DNA from: Siniperca chuatsi
Lineage: Eukaryota > Chordata > Actinopteri > Centrarchiformes > Sinipercidae
Direction: 5' to 3'
NCBI RefSeq assembly: GCF_020085105.1
Contig: NC_058059.1
Span: 22,216,042 to 22,280,041 of the forward strand
Length of the DNA: 64,000 nucleotides
This document shows positions 1 to 13,996 of this stretch, piece by piece. The position numbers and the translations under genes were made by a program. The notes beneath the pieces are model-generated. The model did not search any database, was not told the origin of the DNA, and worked only from the letters and a program-made list of their open reading frames with translations. The stretch's first letter is position 1, and each line of letters opens with the position of its first letter.

Positions 1-252
1 AATACAGCTAAGGATGATGGGAATGTCATTGGCAGGTATTTAGTCATAAACCAAAGTATTTTCCACAAATCATGACTGCCATGTCACTATGTTTTTTTTA
101 AAATGCAGATGTGGAACCAGATGCAGGTTAAACATTTCTAAAGATTTTCTACTAGTCAATCTCAGGCACCCTCAGGTTATCGTTGTCTAGGAATCACAAT
201 GTTATGTTTTCCTCACTTCATCTTGCTCCAAATCCCTCTCTTCCCATCCCAG
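1..252 (+). other. c7 intron (3' part)
   Basis: This is the tail of the c7 intron before the first exon in the window. It ends with a pyrimidine-rich acceptor (cttcccatcccag) at 252. No other feature is visible. Confidence 0.8.
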
Positions 253-3003
253 GTTCCACGTGTGGGATTCCTCCACTCAACAGTGAAGTTATAGTCACGC
301 CCACCAAAGCAACCTATCAGATTGGAGACAGGGTGTCCCTGTCCTGTCCTGCGGGGTCAGTCCTGGATGCTGAGGTGTCAGAGAGCATGTGCAGTCCCAG
401 TCTGCAGTGGTCTCCTTCTCCAGCCAACGCTCATTGTAAAGCCGGTACAGTACATTTATTCTCAGTATAAAATGTCATTGCTGTAACTTTCAACTTCGTA
501 CTTTCAACAGGTTGACTTCTCAGAAATAAAGTTATAATGTGAAATAATTTCAATATACTGAGAAAAGGATGCAAAGAACATGGATTGTATCGACTTCAGC
601 AACTTGCTCTACTTTGACAAACCCATAATTCTCAGCAATACTGCAGCTCTACTGAGCTTTTTTAGCCTCTAGTCTAGCCTTTAGTTTTGGTGTTAAGGGA
701 CATTTACTGTTTGGTTCAGTCGCAACCCTGTTTCCAGAAGCAGCAAGCAGTGGTTTTCAGCAAACAAGCTCTGATAAACCCACTGTACACTACCTGCTCA
801 GCACCAAACAGCAGACAAAGTTATCAACTAGCTGGTGAAGAAGTGGAACGTGTAGTCGCTAAATAGCCAGATATTTTTCTCAGGAATTCTTTGAGACGAA
901 GCTAAAAGAGAGTGAATATTGCACTTACATTCATCAGGAGTACACAAACACGTATTCAATGAGATGATATTGTTGCTCTGTGTCGGCTGCACGTTTAAGC
1001 AGGCAACTGTGTGCTAACATGTTAGCCAGAACAATTTGATATGGTGATAATGTATCAGAGCTGTGTGTGTGTGTCAGTTTGTTTTGCTGTTTTGCTGTTT
1101 TTCTGCCCCTTGGTGGCAAAAAATAAATGACTGCAGCTTTAATCAAAATAACTTATGCTTAACCTAATGTTTTACTGCCTCCATCATCCCTGCCATCTTA
1201 CACTCTCCCCATGATGATGTCAAGGTATCCAAAACATTTAATCTCAGTGTTTGTCCAAATCCAAATTATCCAAATTAAACCTGTATTAAACAGATTGTTT
1301 TGCCCCTTGGGGGAAGCAGAAACAAACTATGAACACAACACTGGCATATCATCATCACCTTTTAAGTTGATATGGCTAACGTGATAGCAAACAGTTGCCT
1401 ATTTTCACATTCAGCAGATACAAAGCAAGGTTAGCATTCATTTGGAGTTGTCTTTCTGGCTACCTGATGAATGTAAATCCAACAATCACTCTCTTTTAGA
1501 TCTTTCTCTGGCCTCCACCAACTCCTGAGGGAAATATCTGTCTCTTTAGCTGCTAAATGCTCCACTATGTTCGCCAGATAGTTGCTAACTTTGTCGGTGC
1601 TGCAGGTAGCATACAGTACGTTTTTAGAACTTTTTCACTGTAAAGAGCTGCCTGCTATGGCCAAAAACTACGCTATGAGAGCGTTGAGAGTGAACCAAAA
1701 CACTAAAGTTGCGAGCCGTAAAATCAAAACAATGAGCTGAAAGTCGCCATAAAGCTCCGTAGAGCCGATGAGAGCTGTAGAGTCAGGTTATAAGTCCTTG
1801 TGGGTTTACGAGTGATCCCTATCACATACATGTAGTCAAATATCTATTTATTCAAGGTTGTGTTTCTGTGGACACACACCAATCCTGCTTTCTATATTTT
1901 CTTCTCAGTGCCCACAGCTCCCTCTCCTCCATCTAGCCTCAAGTGTAAGCCGTGGGAGAATGTAGGGAAAACTGAGTGTGTGTGTAAAATGCCATTTCAG
2001 TGCTCGTGAGTATGATTTTTGATCATTATTTCTGCTTTACACACAGGGAAATTCCTGGTCTAAGGTTTAAAAGTACAAAAAAAACTTTAAATAGTGCATC
2101 TTCCTATATGTTGTCTTCATTTAGGACGTCTCTGCAGTTGTGTGCCAGACTCGGCTCAAGCAGAACCCGTTTACTTGGTGTTTGTCAGCTTGGAGCTCTG
2201 CAGTGTATGGGACGGAGCTTCACGTTGGCCAGTCACAGCGACTGTGACTGGCCAGTGGAGACGTCCACATCCTGCGAGGACTGCGAACCAGGGACAATCT
2301 GTCAGGGTGAGTCTGCTGGACCTTTTTTAAAGGATAATTCCTATTTATTACAACTTGACCATCATTGACCATCATTTCAATCAGTTATAGTTACACTGTA
2401 CTAATTGCTACATCAAAGTCCGATGGGACACGAAACAAGGGCAATCAGACGATCAGACAGGTTTTGAACAAGGAACCAGATTGTCCATTAGCCAAACTGA
2501 AATTGAACGCACTTGAAATGTTACTAATAATCCCTCCCGTATGTGGGTCTGTAAACTGTGATGGATGTTTACAACAGTTAGTTTAGGTAATAACTTTACT
2601 GTTCGCCTTCGTTTTCTTTTCCAAGTAAGTCTAGCTAACTTGGGTGTTTGTTTACGACCCGTCTGATCGTCTGACTGCAAGTGTTTCTTGCTCAGAGTTT
2701 AGCGATGTCACCGCATTCCCCAATCTCAGGAAGCGATAGGAATGATGGCCAAAAATCCTTTTAACTCTTTCATATGAGCGTGTGTGTGCATCAGTATATA
2801 TAATCGTTATTTTGTCAATTCTAGAATCAACAAGAAAATGCGTATGTCAGAACGTGTCAGAATGCCCTAAAGACTCCGCCCCCCTGTGCGTCAGTTCTGG
2901 TGTTGGCAGCGTTGCCACGACGATGACCAACTGCGAGGTGGGAGCCAGACGGTGTGCTGGGGAGCAGATCGATGTGATCAGTATTGAGGCTTGTCCAGAA
3001 TAA
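253..3003 (+). CDS. c7: Complement component C7, C-terminal exons (5' part outside window)
   Basis: C7 is a secreted terminal-complement protein that joins C5b6 and inserts the growing membrane attack complex into target membranes. Four exons are visible: 253-444, 1909-2005, 2125-2306 and 2825-3003 (TAA stop at 3001-3003). All have AG acceptors and GT donors, and their phases join (1, 1, 2, 1). Exon 253-444 is one complete sushi/CCP module (starts STCGIPP, ends PANAHCKA) and corresponds to the second CCP of human C7. The next exons encode the two cysteine-rich factor I/MAC (FIM) modules, including KCKPWENVGKTECVCKMPF and RKCVCQNVSECP, which parallel human [20 protein letters not shown]. The product ends ISIEACPE. 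The thrombospondin, LDLa, MACPF, EGF and first CCP exons lie to the left of the window. C7 rather than C6 is favoured by the FIM sequence and by the tail-to-tail arrangement with c6. Which teleost c7 copy this is cannot be told. Confidence 0.93.
640..1790. repeat. Foldback (long inverted repeat) element in c7 intron
   Basis: The two halves of this intron segment are imperfect reverse complements: about 700-1140 against 1290-1720. Clear anchors are ctaaaagagagtg with cattcatcagg at 902-937, pairing with cctgatgaatg and cactctcttttag at 1464-1500, and caaagttatcaactagct near 820 pairing with gttgctaactttg near 1580. The centre (1141-1290) is not paired. It has no coding capacity and looks like a non-autonomous DNA element; the outer limits are approximate. 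Confidence 0.6.
2445..2674. mobile_element. MITE-like element with 14-bp perfect terminal inverted repeats
   Basis: tcagacgatcagac at 2445-2458 is exactly reverse-complementary to gtctgatcgtctga at 2661-2674. The 230-bp unit between them has no coding potential and lies wholly within the last c7 intron. No certain target-site duplication was seen. Confidence 0.45.
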
Positions 3004-3199
3004 ATAGGACTCTTAGTTTTTTCACACTGTATATAAAGCAGGAACTTGTTTATTTTCCTCAATGACTGAATTGTAAATAGAAACAACACTAACACTGAGT
3101 TATGTAAATATGTTCCTCTGCCATCCTGTGGTGTCTTTATATATTTTAGGACTGATGATTGAAGACATTTGCATGTCTGCAGGTTTTGACAAAATCTTA

Positions 3200-3244
3200 A
3201 ATAAATGCCTTTATAAATAGTTTTTGTTATAGGAAGTTAATAAA
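3200..3244 (+). terminator. c7 polyadenylation signals
   Basis: AATAAA occurs at 3200-3205 and again at 3239-3244, about 200-240 bp after the c7 stop codon, in an AT-rich 3' UTR. Either could direct cleavage of c7 mRNA. Confidence 0.6.
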
Positions 3245-4504
3245 ACTTTTTTCAGAATACACTTTTGTTCTCTTGGTTTTGTTAGAATATGAGATATTTG
3301 AAGGTGATCATTTTCTAACTACTTGGTCACCTATCAGATTTATGACAATTTTGCAAATCACAGGTAACAAATTCAAAACATGTTGCTTTCAGTACTCATT
3401 TAACTGTCCTTCCGTTCCACAGTATCTACAAGATCTGTGTGTTCATGAATTTGTCTATCACATGTTAATTAGGGGTGCAAGCACAAACTGTGAACAATTT
3501 TACAAAATGCGCGAAGCTTTTGAAAACTCTTTTGACTAATTTGGTTTCAAAACATACTGGGGAACCTGATTGTCAAAAATCTGTCAAATTGTATTATTGT
3601 TCTTTGTTTGTACAGTGTAATTAAAAACACATCTCACCAATAAAGTCTCCAAATGACATCAAATATGGTACACCCTTTATGTGCTCTAGATTTCCCATGC
3701 CAAATGTATTGCAAATCCAACATATGTGGCACTGTAACACCTTTTTCCTGTTATCTCAGGGTTGTAGTCATACCAACTTTGGTGGAAATCCAACAATAGG
3801 TGGCGCCATCACACATTCTTCAATATTTAATGATATTTTAGCTCCAGGTCACCAATACATTATCCAAATGACACAAATTTGATATGCACATCCCATATGT
3901 AGATATCACATCCCAGATATCCCGTACCAAATTTGGTGCAAATCTGACATTAGGTGGCAGGTCCAGTAAACCTCCAGTATTATCATGCATTGGATATATA
4001 ACATTGTTTTGTTGTCTCCTGCTGCCATCTAGTGCCTTTTCAGAAAATATTTCAGAATGCTCTGAAAGTGCACTAGATGCACTGCAGCCTACCCAAATGT
4101 ACAAGTGGATCCTAAACCACCTGCTTAACCTTATTTAGAGATGCTCTTGGCTTTCCCATCGCCCCGATAAGGTGTGCCTTTGGTTCTGAGTTGCGTCAGG
4201 TGTATGGACCCCTGTATACCCGCTTGCCAGTCCAGTTTACTTTTAGAAATATAGTGTAATCTTTTAAAGAATAACAATATGTGCTAATGTCTATAATGTC
4301 TCTAAATGAGTGGCTCTAGTGCACAGTGCAGTGGAAGAAGAAACACAGTCATTTTGTATAGTTGATGTTTAGTGTGAATCATATGTATTTTAAACTATGT
4401 AGTTACTTTCAATTTTCCAGCAGTGGTGGAACATTATTTGAAACACACTACTGTTAGATAGATTCAGAAGTTGAGTGTAACAGCACAGAAAAGCTTTAGA
4501 AGGA
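3245..4504. other. c7/c6 convergent intergenic region with repeat-like sequence
   Basis: This stretch separates the 3' ends of c7 and c6. Within 3680-4140 a motif is repeated in diverged form (accaactttggtggaaatcc near 3771 and accaaatttggtgcaaatc near 3927, each followed by aggtggc), which suggests an old dispersed repeat. The open frames here have no recognisable domain. It probably also holds the c6 3' UTR; no AATAAA on the - strand was found close to the c6 stop. Confidence 0.5.
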
Positions 4505-7500
4505 TCATCTGGACTCACAGGCGCCTTCATTGAGAATCTCAAACTGATAGCTACTACATTTCAGGGCGGCCATAGAACAAAGGTCCATGCTGCGAGTCCT
4601 CTGGCTCCTGGTCAGCTTCACACAGAACATGTGCTCTTCAACTCTGGGGCAGTCCCGAGCAGCTCTGCACTCACACTTCTTAGATGCTGAGGACAGATGT
4701 GAGTTAACGTTAGGAAAATAACGATATAATATGTGAAGTCTTCAAATATTCAAACCTCATTTGTGTTCATTAAGTTGCCTATTGAAGTTTTAATACTTAT
4801 ATGATGAATCAAGGATTCATGCTGACAAGTTTTGAGTGACTGCAAGTTCAAATGCAACCACAAAAGTGTAAAGTGATGATGATTTCAACATGAGTGCGGT
4901 AAGCCATTCCTGCAAATCATTATGGGACTTTCAAAATTTAAAGATTTTTAGATCTTGTTGCCATTATTCTGACCATGATATAGCATTTTAGTCACAAGGA
5001 TAAATTTAGTGAGACAAGAACGTGATGACTCTGCTAGACACACTTTTAAAACATTAGTTCAAGCAACACAAGGGGGCACAAAGACCAATTTTAACCATAT
5101 TATGTGAGCCTGTTATGTGGAAGTGACAATGGTTTTACCCAAACTGTATGTTGTAACCATCTATTGCAGTTTGCAGAGCTGCTTAGTTGAACTTTGACCT
5201 GCTGTACTTGTGGTCCCAACATGTTTAGCAATGCAGTGGATGATTGTAAGTTCAGCATTTTAGATCAGAAGATTGATACCACTCACGTGTCTGTCCATTA
5301 GATAAGTAGCTACAGCTAGGAGATGGTTAAGCTAACCTTGGCTGGGCCATGGATGTATTACAAGAACTGGATACCAGACGCCCATTCACTTGAAGGAAAA
5401 TTGCTTGTCAAGCGCATTAGCCAAAAAAGTTTTCTAGCTTCAGGGTTTGCTTCCATGCTGTGCGGCCCACTGCACATGTACATTAGTGCTTCTAAAGCCA
5501 CCTGTCGTTTTTCCACTTTTGTACAGAATAAACAAATGAGATAAAATGTGTTAATTAGTGAGCTTTAGAGGTGATGATAGTTGTTTTTTTTCCCTAGCTG
5601 TTTCCCCTGCTTCCATTCTTTGTGCTAAGTCAAGCTAACCGTCTCCTGAGCTTCATATGGACAGATTTGAGTGGTATTGATATTCATGTCTGACTCTTGA
5701 GGCTCTTGAGTTTCTTTGTACTGATTTGACATCAGTGTATGAATGTGTGGGAATGGGGTGATATGTAGTGCGAACCGCTTTGAGTAGTCGGAGCTATACA
5801 AGTACAGTCCATTACTCTCAGCAAGAAAAAAAAGAATCCGCATATTTCCCAAACTGTTGAACTATTCCCTTAAAGTGTATTCACTTAATGATTTCGATAA
5901 TATAGTTTAACTTGAGATCAGTTTAAAATCTGTTTTCAGCAATTAAACTGTTCAACTCTGTTGAATCTGTCTTTCTTTACTAAGTACTTCCAAAAATACC
6001 AAATATGTCACTGAAATTTGGAGATGTATAATTATGCCTTGATATAATGACTATAAACATGACGCAGCTATAAAATCATGATGTCTTGAAGTCAAAACGT
6101 TGTTTTAAGGGGTACAGTAAAATGTTATCATAATCTATTGGAATGAAAGATAAGACCCGGGCTGTAAAAGAAATAGAATTTTATACTCTGCACTAAATCA
6201 TTAAAACAAATCAATGTTGATCTTCTAAAAAGTCTTCTAAAAAGTCCCTCTTCAGCTGTCAGACAAACTCACCAGAGCAGGTCTCCCATTCGTAACAGGT
6301 GTCAAGACCGCAGGGCTGCTGAACAGAGCTCTTGGAGGACATCTTGGCTCTGAACTTGGCCCACTCCAGTTTGGCCGAATTGGCCGCGTCACACGCGCCC
6401 TCGTTGACAAAGAAGAGCGGATCATTGTGGCAACGCCCGGCATGGAAGGAGCAGAGGGACATCGACACGGTGACGCCGACGTCTACGTTCAGGATGCAGA
6501 GATTATCTGGTTGTGAACTGCACACGCATACACACACAGGTCAGTCGGCTGCTAGTAAAAGAGAATAACGTATTCCACTTAGCTTTTACGTTTTAAATTC
6601 CTCATTTGAGAGTTGTTTTATGATAAACACTTACAAAAGCTCGTTAAAGTGTGTACAATTTGATTGAATAAAAATTTAACTTTTTTATAAACCACAATTC
6701 ATGGATAAAATGCAACTGAAAGTGCTTCACATGAGAATAACTTGACATAAAATGACATAATGGTAAGATATAAAGATGATAGAAAAAAAAAAACACTATA
6801 AAATAATTCATAAAAACTTACAGGCAGCTCTCCCGTTGAATGCAGACACATTGAGAGCCCTGTAGTTTCTCTCCTGGACGACACTGACCTTCAGGGACAA
6901 ACGGTTCCTCTACATACAGGAAATACACAGAAACAAGAGGCACCTTTGCCGTTTTCCTTCATACAGAGTATTTTTTTAGACAAAACAAAAGCCCCATTTG
7001 GGTCGGTCTCATCCACTGTGTCCTGGCCCACTACGACTTGGTGCATCAGAATGAGGCAAAGAAGATGCCACACTTTTATTTATGCTTTATGGGATGGGGT
7101 TTTCTAACTATGTTTAGCTTTTACAAGAAAAAAAGATTCCAAGTATTAGCACTAAAGCTGCCAGCTGGGTGTGCTTCACCCCCCACACCCTTCCGACGTC
7201 GGCTTAGGGGGGGCTGTGTCTGACATTTCTGGAACTTTCCTAAACCGATGATCCGACACACCCACTTCACGCGTGATTAGCCTGCTGTGCGGAGGTGAGA
7301 AAGGAGCCAGGGTTTGGATTTCTCTCTGTAGCCTCTTTTTTCATTTGTTACACAACAATTTCTGTCACTTCTCATGTGAACAACACGATGAATGTCTTCC
7401 AGAAGAGACTGAAACACAGTCTGAAAATGTGCGAAAATCATGTCTCTATTACGGCCAGCTTTTCACTCGCCTTCGAGTGTAGCTGAACAACACGTCTTAC

Positions 7501-10500
7501 GAACTAGTTCTGATGGAGCACAACCCAACCCTAACTGGTAGGTTTGGTAAATGCATGTCTGGATAACATTCCCACCTCCAATAAAGAGCTCTACTTCAAC
7601 CAGCTATGAAATTAAAATGCTGCCTATTATTACTAATTTATTAATATTAACACTACAATTACTATTCTACTATCTAATAAAAAAAAAAAACTCTACATGG
7701 TCTTTGCATTGTGCCTTCCCCCTCTCTCAAAACCTAACACAGCATTGAGTCTGGTTCTGCTCAAGGTTTCTGCCTCTTAAAGGAAGTTTTTCCTTGACAC
7801 TGTCACCAAGTGCTTGCTCATGGTGGGATTTGTTGGGTCTCTGTAAATAATATTATAAAGAGTTCAGTCTAGACCTGCTCTATAGGAAAAGTGCAATTCG
7901 ATAACTTCTGTTATGAATTGCCACTATATAAATAAAATTGAACTGAATTGTAATTGAATTGCTTACACATTAAAGGCTCAGTGGAATGACACTTTAGTGT
8001 CTTTAGCTCCTGTAATGTGACGAATTTCTGACTCAAACTGAATATAAAGGCAGAGTATCATTTCAAGAGAGACTCATTGAAATCACTCAGGGATCTGATT
8101 TGGTCCCCAACAGGTGGATGTGGCTTTTGACCATGAAGCGTCTGGAGAACAGCTGACATGTAATTGTAACACGTCAGAGCAAATGTTATCGGTCAGCATT
8201 GTTAATACTGTTCTAGTTTTACATGAGAACGACACTGAGTGCATGTTGACTTGAACTATCACTAAGTTACAGGACTGTTTTTGTTTCAAAAATCTTCAAA
8301 AGAATGATATTAATGTTACACACATGAATTAAGATTCACAACTATGTTTGTATCAAACACATGAAGTAGTTTGTCCTGAAATGAAGTTCATAGTTCAAAG
8401 TCCATATGAAACATTAGATCGATGTATTCGATTCATAAATGTCTTAATTGCAAGTACAATGGGAATCTTCCTTTCTGCAAGATTTTGAGCTCCTCTGTGA
8501 CATACCTGCATGAGAAGTAAATTAGTAATGTACTGTACCATCAGTGCAGCGTAGGTTAGCAGGTAATGGCGGCTCCCAGGTGAGACTGTTGCTGCATCTG
8601 TAGAAGCCTTGTGGCAGCGGCACCAGACCTGACTCGTTACAGTTCAAACCCACTGATTCCCCAACTTTGTACTGGCCTTTGTTGGGGAACAGCATCATGC
8701 CATCAGGGATTTCAGGAGGAAGGCACAGTTTCCCTAAAGGTACAGAGGACAGATTTTAAGATAAGGTAGATATCAGGTGAAGACATATTTAAGTTGAAAT
8801 TGCAGACACATGGTTACCAAATGACCAGAGTTCTTAGATCACTGTTCACTTGTCTGATGGGGAAACAAACTTACTGATGCATTTTCCATTTGGTTGACTC
8901 CACGTCCCATCGGGAAGACAGTTGATGAACTGAAAACCCTCCAAGTCAAATCCAGTGAAGCACTGGAACTCCTCATCCTCACCAAAGTTATAATACTGCT
9001 TTGCTTTCTGTCAGAAGTTAACAAGAAACGTTAGGATGAACACAAATATAAACCCTCCTGGGCATCTTTCTTTTAGTCTTCACAGTACTTGTTATCCTCC
9101 TTCCACGCTTCTACAACTCATACTATTTTTTCTCTTCCTTAATTTCAACCTGTCATTTGTTCCCTCCTTTTTCCTGGAATTCTCTCTTTCTTTCACTTCA
9201 TTCCTCAATTCTTCTGCACATTTTCTGCTTTTCTATGAGATAGTATCACATAATAATAGCTTCCTATTGTCATAACTATGACATACTGAGTCATAATTCT
9301 AGTACAATAAGTGATAATTCATAATCGAGAGCTACAAAGTGATAATTTTGAGATACTTATGGTTATTTTTGACTCGTTATTTTTGACTTACTAAGGCAGA
9401 ATTAAAAGGTAACTAATCATAATTTTGTTTTAGTATGTTAAGACCAACACAGGAGCTCTGATCAGAGCTGTCGCTGCTTTGTGGGTTGGACTTCATGTAA
9501 GGTGTCATTTTTAGGTGTCACACTGCTTACACTTCTTTAAATTAAAGAGAGTCATTTTCAAATGAAAGGGGTGCTCCAGTAATTTAGTATTGCGCTTCCA
9601 TTATGTTGGGGGACTCACAAAATAATAAACAGAATAAAAAAAGAATAGTCAAAATTAAAGCATCAGTGGCCAAGCTATCCTGAATGTTTTCTCTAGTATG
9701 GGTCAAGTTCCAAAAACATTCGATCCTACAATTCCCACAATGCAAATCAGTAGCATCTTTCGTTAGACCCTGCCTGGTAAATGCCCGCATCTTCCAATCT
9801 TTATGCCTCAAATTCGTAACGTAGGCTTCCTTGTAAAGAGTTGCCGTCTCAAGCCGAATCCCAGATAACCCTGATGCCATCATCAGATTAATTAATTGTC
9901 AGATGGAATATGACAGATAAGTCAGTAAATGAATAACGAAAAACTGAATTTAAAAGCCTTTTTGGCAATAATTTTGCAATTCCCAGACTAAGGAAAATAA
10001 ATTATTATTTGGCTAATTTAATGATCTCTTACCTATTTTTCTCGGCTCTGAGTTTTAATGTATCATTTAAATGCAAATTTAATTTAGCATTTGCAATATA
10101 CATTCAGTGGGTTAATTAATTATAATTAAACGCAAAAAAGTGTTTTTAAAAAGTGGCACACTCCAGACTCCATTCAGAGGTTACGCTTTATTTGAACCCC
10201 TTTATTTCTCCACTGTAATAGTTACACACGATGTTAGGCTGTAGGTTTCATACAAAGGGCCACATGTTTAAATTTGCACTTAAGAGCCACTACAAGAAAA
10301 AGTGATTTTATTTCAAAGTCTTGCTTTGTTTTTAAAGTGAGCAGTAATAATTTTCACATCATGGCAGCACATAACACTTTTTTTATTGTTGCAATATTTC
10401 CTCTGTTCCAAATCACAATAATAGACTCCCACATTTTTAAATCAATCTTCTGTGTGTGTGTGTGTGTGTGTGTGTAGGGGGGTTGTAAGTATAACACAGT

Positions 10501-13500
10501 GGCTGCATACAGTTGTTGATGGTTTCTTAGAACACCCCCAACTCGTTGCTTTTATCCCATAGTGAAAATAAAGCTCTTACTTTACCTTAAGGTTCCATTC
10601 CTAAATACATTACACTAACTGCAGGCTGGAGGGTTAGTCTTTACCCTGAGGAAGCTGTTGGCAGGCCTCTGTGGCCTCAGACAGCCCTGCACACCAGGAG
10701 GCAGCTCGTCCCTCCAGCCCACAGTGAAGTCATCATCATTGTCACAGGTCTCCTGTCTGGACACGAAAACAGGAACCAGAACATACAGTAAATCCAAAGT
10801 TCTACACATATGTGTGAAGACAAAACACAACCGAGACATTTTTGTAAATTTGAGTTTAAATGTCTGAGGCAGCGGCAGTGCATCAATGTACATATCAGGT
10901 GTAAAATCGTGATAATGTCAAAAAATGTCAACATTCCAGTGTTTTAATTTGATCATCATGCAGTGTTGAGTTAAAGTACTTTCTTCCTTGGGGTGTATAA
11001 CTCTCAAATCACTGTAAAGGCATGAAAACACTAAAATGTGACTTTCATGACTGTACCAAGATGGTTCGTCCTACCTTTCGAAGATGGAGATGTGACACGG
11101 ATCCTCATCTCTGTCAGGACCCTTGCAGGGTTGGCCTCCTCTAAGGGGGGCGGGGTTATTACACACCCTCCTCCGGTTTCTCTTCATAGAGGCTCCACAG
11201 CCACTCCACGGGCCCCAGCAGCTCCAGTAACCATCCACTTCCTCTGTGGATATTACACACCAAACCACATTCCCAGTGTGAATATAACTAAAACCCGGTT
11301 AGAAGATATCTTGCTCACAAAGCAACACTGCCAATAGTAAACTGGTTTGCATTTTCTAATTATATTTTTTTGTTGTAAATTACAGTTGCAAAGTTGGAGG
11401 AATTATTTCAGGCACCCCTGGTTCCTGCAGCAAATGTCCTGTTGCTTTTCTGTGTAGACAGTATTAGTCACCGACAGCTGAAGCACTTACAAGGCTTGAA
11501 TGGACACGAAACTCTCCTGGTTGAATCATCAGTACAAAAGATGAGCAACCACATTAGAAGTGTCTGGTTCTCTGATAAAAAGTCAAAAGGTCAAACCTGT
11601 GGACATAAAAAAACTTGAAAGAGAGAAGCCAACTACAACTCACAAGGGGAATTTCGGTGAGAAAGATCCAATCACAAAGCTTAAAATTCTGTTTTATGCA
11701 CCGCCATCAACGGGCAGAAGCTAAAGATTACACTCAAGACATTCATGGTCCCCAGAGGATGTCCCCGCCACTTTTTTAAATGGCTGATTTTGTCCCCATC
11801 ACTTTTTAAAAGCATCATTTGCTGATGAAAAATGAATGAATAAAAAAATCAAATCAATTATTTTAGTTTGTTTTAAAGATGAATATGGATAAATAAATAG
11901 AAATAATCTAACCCCTGCTCCAGTTTAATATGTTCTCACATGTCAATATTTAAACCTTATGAGTCATGATTGGTTGAACTTGGTTGATTTATTATCTTTA
12001 GCTAACGTTGACATGCACTGGTGCTTTCTACAGTAGATGGGATTTTGGCATTGTTCGATTGACATGGTGTTGCAGCTGTGGACGTGATGGATGACTGTTA
12101 CTGTTGTGCGTTTTATGCTGAGTTTTTTTGTATTGTCGCCGAAGAAACTTGATGTACCGTAATGACATTTGTGGCTTTGAGTGAATAGCTCAAAAACAAT
12201 TTGATGTATTGCCATAAAATTCAGTACAGACATTCATGTTCCCCTCATGTTTAGGTGATCCTCTGACTTTATCTAGCAGTGCTAGTGCTATTTAGCAAAT
12301 GTTAGCAAATGCTAACATGCTAAACTAAGATGATGAACATGGTAAACATTATACCTACTAAACACTGGCATGATAGCATTGTCTTTGCAAGCATGTTTGC
12401 ATGCTGACATTAGCATTTAGCTCAAAGCACTGCCGTGTCTAAGTACAGCTTCATAGAGCTGCCAGCATGGCTGTAGACTCTTATTCTAGTTAGAAAACTG
12501 AATACAAGCTGCATCTTAAATTTTCTGGGTCACTTGAACACACCATACTTTTGTTGTCTATGTTTCTTGTTCATCACCAAGCAACAGTGTTCCCATGACT
12601 TAACTTGAACACCAAGCATGTTGTGTTCTGCAGCAGTTCTGCTGTACCTGAAGTGTAGTCGGGAGCTCGTTTCTCACAGTTGGAGCCAAATGTGCCAGTT
12701 TGGCAAACACAATTGCACTCTGTGCCGGAGAGAACTGGCTTGGCGTTGTTGGGGCAGGGAGCGCACTTGCAGGTATCAAACTCCTCAAGGTACTGCAGCA
12801 GGGCCTTCCTCAGGTGTCTCCTCTTTGTGACAGCACATGGGATCCCCCGAACCAGATCTATGATGGGAAGCACCTGGAAAAACACACATATGCATGAACG
12901 CAACATCTGTTTTTTGTCTTATAACTTTGATTTTTTTTGGGGGGGGGGGATTTTCTGCAAGATTGAAGACATTTCAGTGGTGTTTGATTTAACCTTGCTT
13001 TCGACCACAGCAGGGTTGTCGAGAACAGACTTGGCCCAGTTCTTGTAGGATGTTCGGTCCGGAGCGGGGCCCTGCCTCTCCCAGGCCAGAGCTGCTGCCT
13101 CTCTGATTCGACCTCCTTTCACCATGGAGAAAGACTTCTCTGCTGCCTGAATGTACGAGCCTGGACCAACGAAATGTTTAAGGAACAAATGAAGGAAAGA
13201 ACATGGTGACAAAACGATCCGTGTCCTTATTACAGTCAGTAAGCCATGAACAGTACAGTTGGGAATAAAGGAGATGTGCTTCCTGGCAGATTTTGGAAGA
13301 AACCTTGATATTTCTCAGTCATCCTGTTGTCGGAGCATCGGGTTACACTGCTGTGTTCTGTGTAGAGGATGATGGTCCAGGTGGTGTCTCGGCCCAGGCA
13401 GCCTTTGATGTGCTCTTCTGTTTCACCTGTTGGAGAGGAAGAGTGTAGAGCAACATGACGCAGAAATAAAGGAACCGACAACAAAAGATTATATAGGACT

Positions 13501-13960
13501 ATATGGGTGCTCTTCCAGTAATTTATACAGTCATATTTAAATATTACAGATAAACTACATTTTCCTTTAGTTCTGTTTATTCAATGACAGTCCACTCATT
13601 TTTCGGTTTCTAGTGCTCCAACAATTTCTAATCCAAAGAATCATCTTCGAACAAAATACGATTCTGGGGAGATTATTAGACCGAACCAGACACAAACCCA
13701 GAACCAGCACCAAATTCTTATAGAAAGATCTGAGAACATAACCACAACACTAACTTCAAGTTTAACAATTAAGATTTGGTTGTGATTTTAAGATTTAAAT
13801 ATTATAATTAGATTATTATAAGTTTTATGTAAAAACATTTTTTACATTTTGATATCTGATTAATGTTGGGGAGAGATGTTCAACTGATCAACCCAAAATG
13901 TTTTAGGAACATTGGATATATTGTTCCATTATTATTGGTTATATTCACATAAGAAAAACT

Positions 13961-13996
<36 letters not shown>

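Noticed and set aside
7190-7205. Palindrome ccgacgtcgg in a c6 intron
   Set aside because: Ten bases only and no associated promoter or element structure.
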